Assembly (NCBI GenBank): GCA_964596405.1
Contig: CAZQSS010000003.1
Coordinates: 1-49,447, forward strand
Source: CAZQSS01 sp964596405
Lineage (GTDB): Bacteria > Patescibacteriota > Patescibacteriia > Magasanikbacterales > UBA10003
Direction of reading: 5' to 3'
Length of the DNA stretch: 49,447 bases
The translations under genes were made by a program, and so were the position numbers. Position 1 is the stretch's first letter; the number at the start of each line of letters is the position of its first letter. Shown one piece after another: positions 46,097 through 49,447 of the stretch. A model generated the notes under the pieces. It saw nothing but the letters and a program-made list of their open reading frames with translations. It searched no databases and was not told where the DNA came from.

Positions 46097-47962
46097 ATGA
46101 GAAAGAATGACAGCGCGTCGAAGTTTTTGTTCGTGATGATTTTCGCCGCGATTTTTCTGATGAGTCAGGCCGTGTTGGCCGTGGAAATCATGCCCGTCAA
46201 GGATATCAAGCCCGGCATGAAGGGCTATGGTTACACCGTTTATCAGGGTGTGATGCCGGAGAAGTTCAAGTTTGAAGTTTTGGGCGTGGATTATTTTTAT
46301 AACACCGCGGTCGACTCGCCCGTAGTGCTGGTCAAGCTCACGTCCGGACCCAAGGATTTTCCGCCCGAAAAGACCGGCGTAGTTGCCGGGATGTCTGGTT
46401 CGCCGATGTATATCAATGGGAAACTTGTTGGCGCCTTGGCTTACGGTTTTGGTAAGCTGCCCAAGGACCCGATTGCCGGCATTCAGCCCGCGGAAAACAT
46501 GTTGGACCCCCACAACAAGACGAATAAAGTGGGAGGGGCAAATCGCAACATTCCTCTCGTCCTTTCCATGCCTAATGACATGGTTGATCTGTTTACCAAG
46601 GTTGACCGCTTCAAGAACGATCCTTATTTTAAAGACAATTTTGTCATTAAGGCCGCGGCCCACGCTCGGTCTACCACCGAGGAAGCCGATGCCGATTTAA
46701 AAATGCAGCCGGGGAGCTCGTTGAATGTTTACATTGCCAAGGGCGATATCACCATGTCTGCTAACGGCACAGTGACGATGGTGGAAGGCGACAAGATTTA
46801 CGCTTTCGGCCATCCGTTCTTCGGCTTCGGCGAAGTGGAGATGCCGTTCCATCAGGCGGCGGTTATCACCACTCTTTCTGACTACGCGGACTCTTACAAA
46901 ATGGCGGGTGGCGACGTCGGCACAGTGGCTGGAACCATCACCGACGACTATTACTCGGCCATTAATGGGACTATTGGCAAGACGCCGCGGATGTTGGCTT
47001 TGGGGTTGAGACTGGAAGGACCAGACGGCGTCCGGACAGTAAAGGTGGATGTCGCCAAGCTCCCCGCGTTAACGGCTAAAGTCGTGGGTGCGGTGGCTAT
47101 TAACTCCATCAATCGCGGATACTTAGAAGTGGCTTGCCTGCCTGCGAACACGGCTCAAGAAATGACGATAAAAACGAAGATCAATTTTTACGAGTCGCCC
47201 CCTATTACGATGACTGGCTCCTACGGCTTCAAGTTCCACGGCACACCTTACGGCGAGGATTTGATCGGGGTGACTATTAGCGATGATTTGATCTGGGCGA
47301 TTACCGAATATATCAATGAGTTTGGTCCGATTATTTTAGAAATGGAGAGAAGGGGTGTTCTTAACAAAATCAGCGGTATCAGCATTGAAGTTGTTTTCGC
47401 CAAGGTGCCGGAGAAGAATCCGGTTAGCCCGAACGAGAATGTTGAAATTAAGGAAATCGCACTCAAGGCTAAAAGCGCGAACAAGGGCAGTATTGTTTTC
47501 ACGGAATTGACTTTCATAGCCGCTAAGGGTAACAAGATCACCGAGTACACGGTGACGATTCCAGTGCCAGTCCCCGGCGACGCGGTGCCTGGTAGCGATG
47601 TTGAAATGACGGTCGGAAAAGGGACCGCCCTGATGAGCCTGGCTGACGTGGCAGACGCAACGTTGGAAGATGTAATCAGATATTACAGCAATCTTTCCAA
47701 GCCGGGTTTGTTTATGCGGTTGGTTTATCAAGTGACGGACAAGCCCGCGGAAAAAACTGACGATTCCGCAATCAGGTTTGGCAATCTCGGTTCGGCTGTC
47801 ATAACCAAGAAAGCGACAAAGACGAAGCTCATCTTTTACACGGTTCCCACGTCATTTACCATCGGTAGAAAGGGCGGGTTAGCGTCGGCTACTTTAACGA
47901 TCAAAGAAGAGACGAAAAAAGAATCGGCCACGAAAAGAGATGGTTGGTTCCATATAGACTAA
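46097..47962 (+). CDS. Secreted SpoIVB-type (S55) serine peptidase-like protein
   Basis: 621 aa. Signal peptide (FLFVMIFAAIFLMSQAVLA), then DIKPGMKGYGYTVYQGVMPEKFKFEV. The Ser nucleophile is in AGMSGSPMYINGKLVGALAY (Ser100) and the likely His in IYAFGHPFFGFGEVEMP (His239). In SpoIVB the His comes first; the order here is that of other long S55-domain proteins I recall. The C-terminal half (about 330-620) is beta-rich and unassigned. AAAGGAGG precedes the ATG. Confidence 0.82.
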   Translation: MRKNDSASKFLFVMIFAAIFLMSQAVLAVEIMPVKDIKPGMKGYGYTVYQGVMPEKFKFEVLGVDYFYNTAVDSPVVLVKLTSGPKDFPPEKTGVVAGMSGSPMYINGKLVGALAYGFGKLPKDPIAGIQPAENMLDPHNKTNKVGGANRNIPLVLSMPNDMVDLFTKVDRFKNDPYFKDNFVIKAAAHARSTTEEADADLKMQPGSSLNVYIAKGDITMSANGTVTMVEGDKIYAFGHPFFGFGEVEMPFHQAAVITTLSDYADSYKMAGGDVGTVAGTITDDYYSAINGTIGKTPRMLALGLRLEGPDGVRTVKVDVAKLPALTAKVVGAVAINSINRGYLEVACLPANTAQEMTIKTKINFYESPPITMTGSYGFKFHGTPYGEDLIGVTISDDLIWAITEYINEFGPIILEMERRGVLNKISGISIEVVFAKVPEKNPVSPNENVEIKEIALKAKSANKGSIVFTELTFIAAKGNKITEYTVTIPVPVPGDAVPGSDVEMTVGKGTALMSLADVADATLEDVIRYYSNLSKPGLFMRLVYQVTDKPAEKTDDSAIRFGNLGSAVITKKATKTKLIFYTVPTSFTIGRKGGLASATLTIKEETKKESATKRDGWFHID

Positions 47963-47971
47963 TGTAAAACA

Positions 47972-48005
47972 AAGCCCCAGCGGTTAACACCCTGGGGCTT
48001 TTTTT
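47972..48005 (+). terminator. Terminator after the S55 protein, copy 1
   Basis: AAGCCCCAG pairs with CTGGGGCTT around CGGTTAACACC, then T-run. A 32-nt identical copy ends the next gene (48818-48850). Confidence 0.9.
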
Positions 48006-48009
48006 GAGT

Positions 48010-48038
48010 TTGACAGGATTCTTTCTTCGGCGTAAGGT
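48010..48038 (+). promoter_or_regulatory. Promoter with TAAGGT -10 box (trypsin-like protease gene)
   Basis: TTGACA (48010-48015), 17 bp, TAAGGT (48033-48038). Confidence 0.72.
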
Positions 48039-48085
48039 GTAAAGAGTGGTCTTTTTAAACTCAAAAAACCCGAGAGGAGAAGGCG

Positions 48086-48808
48086 ATGCCAAAAGTCACG
48101 TTTGCTGTGGTTGTGTTGATTTTTGTCGCATTTTTGACCGTGTCTGAAAGTTGCCGGGCAGAAGATAACGTTACTTCATTTGAAAAAAATTTGTTTGACG
48201 CCACTGTAATGCTTTCGTCCCTTGATAAGGATGGAAACGTGAGGATGTGCACGGCTACCGCTTTCGAGCGAGACGGCAAGAAATATTATTTTCTTACCGC
48301 GGCGCATTGTGTTTTGAAAGAAGGGATGCTCGTTGAGGGTGTCTGGCTTATATTTTTTGGTGACGCAAAAAAGAACGATACGGCTTTTGCCAAATTTTTG
48401 ACGATGGACGCCAAATACGGCGGCGACGGGTTTGCGGTTTTTGAAGTAGAGTTGCAAGACGACTCAACCCCGACCATGCCTATTGCCGCGCGAGACGCTC
48501 TTTTAGGCGAAGAGGTGAGCAGTGTTTCTTTCCCGAACGCTCGTCCCAAGCACCTCTTTCGCGGTTACGTGAGCCGAGAAAACCAGGACTTTGAATTCTT
48601 TGGCAAGAATTTTAAAGACAAGGTTTTTTTTCAGCTCTATGGCGCGCCCGGTTCTTCGGGAGCGGCCATCATTAGCCGTCAAAACGGAACAATTTTAGCC
48701 ATTGTTCAGGGCGGAGAAGGAGCCGAGGGCGGCACGGCAGCGACCGGCCTGGCCATCTCCAATTTTAAAAAATTCTGGACCGAATTTAAAAACAAGCCCA
48801 AAAAGTAA
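48086..48808 (+). CDS. Secreted trypsin-like serine protease
   Basis: 240 aa. Signal peptide (FAVVVLIFVAFLTVSESCRA). Chymotrypsin-fold triad: His74 in YFLTAAHCV, Asp114 in YGGDGFAVFEV, Ser191 in YGAPGSSGAAII. It follows the S55 protein with its own promoter, and both genes end in the same terminator sequence, so they may be a paired secreted module. GGAGA precedes the ATG. Confidence 0.82.
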   Translation: MPKVTFAVVVLIFVAFLTVSESCRAEDNVTSFEKNLFDATVMLSSLDKDGNVRMCTATAFERDGKKYYFLTAAHCVLKEGMLVEGVWLIFFGDAKKNDTAFAKFLTMDAKYGGDGFAVFEVELQDDSTPTMPIAARDALLGEEVSSVSFPNARPKHLFRGYVSRENQDFEFFGKNFKDKVFFQLYGAPGSSGAAIISRQNGTILAIVQGGEGAEGGTAATGLAISNFKKFWTEFKNKPKK

Positions 48809-48817
48809 CAAAAAAAC

Positions 48818-48850
48818 AAGCCCCAGCGGTTAACACCCTGGGGCTTTTTA
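48818..48850. terminator. Terminator copy 2, bidirectional
   Basis: The same 32 nt as 47972-48003, with A-run upstream and T-run downstream, so it can also stop the convergent gene at 48851. Confidence 0.9.
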
Positions 48851-49213
48851 CTAGTTATTTTTAGCCTTGCCTTGGAAGCGGCGTTTGATTTCGCCGAGTC
48901 GGCAGATCCAGCAATTGCAATCTTTGCCAGTGCGATAGTTTTGGTCGCGCGGATCCATCACGTCAAAGATTTTTTGGATATTTTCTTTAACAATGATTGG
49001 CGTATTGGGGTCATCCAGCAAATGCTGCATGGCCATGATGAGTTGGTTGGCCGGGACCAGTTTTTTGAGACGGTCTTGAGCAAGGGTCTGGACCATAAAG
49101 ATAAAACAAGTGTAGACTTTGCCGTCGTGCAAGCTGGTGTGCAGCTTACCGTGCTTTTTTAGCTCGTCAAACGTGATTTTGAGCGCTTCACAAAGAGCGT
49201 CTTCGGTCTCCAT
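48851..49213 (-). CDS. Unknown protein with C-x-C-x2-C motif, 120 aa
   Basis: Start METEDALCEALKITFDELKKHGK chosen because AAGGAGG lies just before it (plus strand CCTCCTT at 49220-49226); an upstream in-frame start to 49324 reads through tRNA-like and hairpin repeats. Helical N-terminal half; C-terminus DPRDQNYRTGKDCNCWICRLGEIKRRF with three closely spaced Cys that could bind metal. Not recognised. Member of the Shine-Dalgarno set. Confidence 0.68.
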   Translation of the reverse strand: METEDALCEALKITFDELKKHGKLHTSLHDGKVYTCFIFMVQTLAQDRLKKLVPANQLIMAMQHLLDDPNTPIIVKENIQKIFDVMDPRDQNYRTGKDCNCWICRLGEIKRRFQGKAKNN

Positions 49214-49297
49214 TTTTGGCCTCCTTGCCCTTCGTAGCTTTATGCGAAGAAGGGCGACTGGGTTAAAAAGAACTTTTAGAGATCCTTTTGTGCTGTT

Positions 49298-49315
49298 CTC
49301 GGGGACTTGGACTCG
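49298..49315 (-). pseudogene. 3' fragment of tRNA-Gln
   Basis: Eighteen bases identical to 49382-49399, the T-arm/acceptor end of the adjacent tRNA-Gln. The duplicate ends where the twin hairpin begins. Confidence 0.75.
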
Positions 49316-49354
49316 TCCGGTCATACGACCGGACGCCCAGTCGAATGACTGGGC
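49314..49354. repeat. 41-nt twin hairpin, copy 2
   Basis: Stem 1 CGTCCGGTC-ATAC-GACCGGACG, stem 2 GCCCAGTC-GAAT-GACTGGGC. Compared with copy 1 (5467-5507), each stem has exactly one changed base pair and both changes are compensated. It adjoins the tRNA-Gln fragment. Confidence 0.82.
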
Positions 49355-49381
49355 GAACTTTGTTAGAAATTATTAGCTTGG

Positions 49382-49447
49382 CTCGGGGACTTGGACTCGA
49401 ACCAAGATAACATGCTCCAGAGGCATGTGTCCTACCATTAGACGCTC
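49382..49447 (-). tRNA. tRNA-Gln (CUG), 5' end cut by the window
   Basis: Minus strand: GTCTAATGGTAGGAC D arm, anticodon stem CATGC/GCATG with loop CTCTGGA (anticodon CTG), T arm CTTGGTTCGAGTCCAAG, acceptor TCCCCGA, discriminator G. About five 5' bases lie outside. No CCA encoded. Confidence 0.9.

Noticed and set aside
1..49447. CRISPR array, prophage or rRNA operon
   Set aside because: No regularly spaced direct repeats, no cas, phage structural or integrase genes, and no rRNA sequence are visible.

Overview
The window looks like part of a Patescibacteria (Candidate Phyla Radiation) genome, probably of the Parcubacteria group. Evidence: compact operons; start codons mostly preceded by AT-rich sequence without a Shine-Dalgarno site; short or trimmed housekeeping proteins (AlaS without its C-terminal domain, RpoA with a charged tail instead of the alpha-CTD, S9 and S11 with lysine/alanine-rich N-terminal extensions); FtsE/FtsX, FtsL-like, PpiC, PH-domain and MurE-like envelope genes; and many short palindromes, some in frame inside genes. 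The lineage call is inference; there is no rRNA here.

Layout. 97-3572: alaS and a polytopic GT-C-like membrane protein. 3738-8507: translation/transcription cluster infA-rpmJ-rpsM-rpsK-rpsD-rpoA-rplQ-rplM-rpsI; a 100-N gap inside rpsM is flanked by the same 55 bp and is a scaffolding artefact. 8577-9719: an insertion sequence. 9775-10617: an unknown gene with a structured leader. 10795-15545: flippase, two glycosyltransferases and an O-antigen ligase-like protein. 15542-18004 (minus): LigB/Memo-like protein, small unknown, def, fmt. 18103-22460 (minus): a secreted lytic-transglycosylase-like protein and clpB under a CIRCE operator. 22465-25268: stand-alone genes and tRNA-Lys. 25364-32039: translin-like protein, glycosyltransferase, Mur ligase, PH-domain protein, FtsL-like, PpiC, tRNA-Gly, tRNA-Thr, ftsE-ftsX. 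32053-32322: tRNA-Gln inside a broken tRNA copy. 33739-37460: thymidylate-kinase-like protein and two radical SAM proteins, divergent from a TrmB-type regulator. 37487-43102: P-type ATPase, small membrane protein, DJ-1/PfpI, glycerate kinase and a dihydrouridine synthase. 43316-45950: a tiny acidic protein, thrC and thrB. 45985-49447: two secreted proteases, a small unknown and a second tRNA-Gln cut by the window end.

The most unusual signal is a family of four elements of 136-148 bp (4242-4382, 7760-7907, 36427-36562, 44862-45009). Each sits exactly between two ATG triplets, in the same orientation, immediately before the annotated start of rpsM, rpsI, a radical SAM gene and thrC. The 19-nt ends are complementary (16 of 19 pairs) and nearly invariant, an internal 17-nt hairpin keeps its fold while its sequence changes completely, and the middle varies. 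Precise removal of each element plus one ATG rebuilds a normal operon junction (for example thrB stop, five bases, thrC ATG). This could be a start-codon-specific mobile element, a removable or bypassed RNA, or a mobile leaderless promoter.

A second layer is a set of genes with strong AGGAGG-type sites, own promoters, usually own terminators, and more C/G-ending codons (starts at 9952, 22538, 23159, 25176 minus, 32846, 33509, 46097, 48086, 49213 minus). Four of their promoters share TTGAC(A/T/G)-17 bp-TAAGGT. The housekeeping genes instead use TATAAT/TATACT-type promoters, sometimes so close to the ATG that the mRNA would be leaderless.
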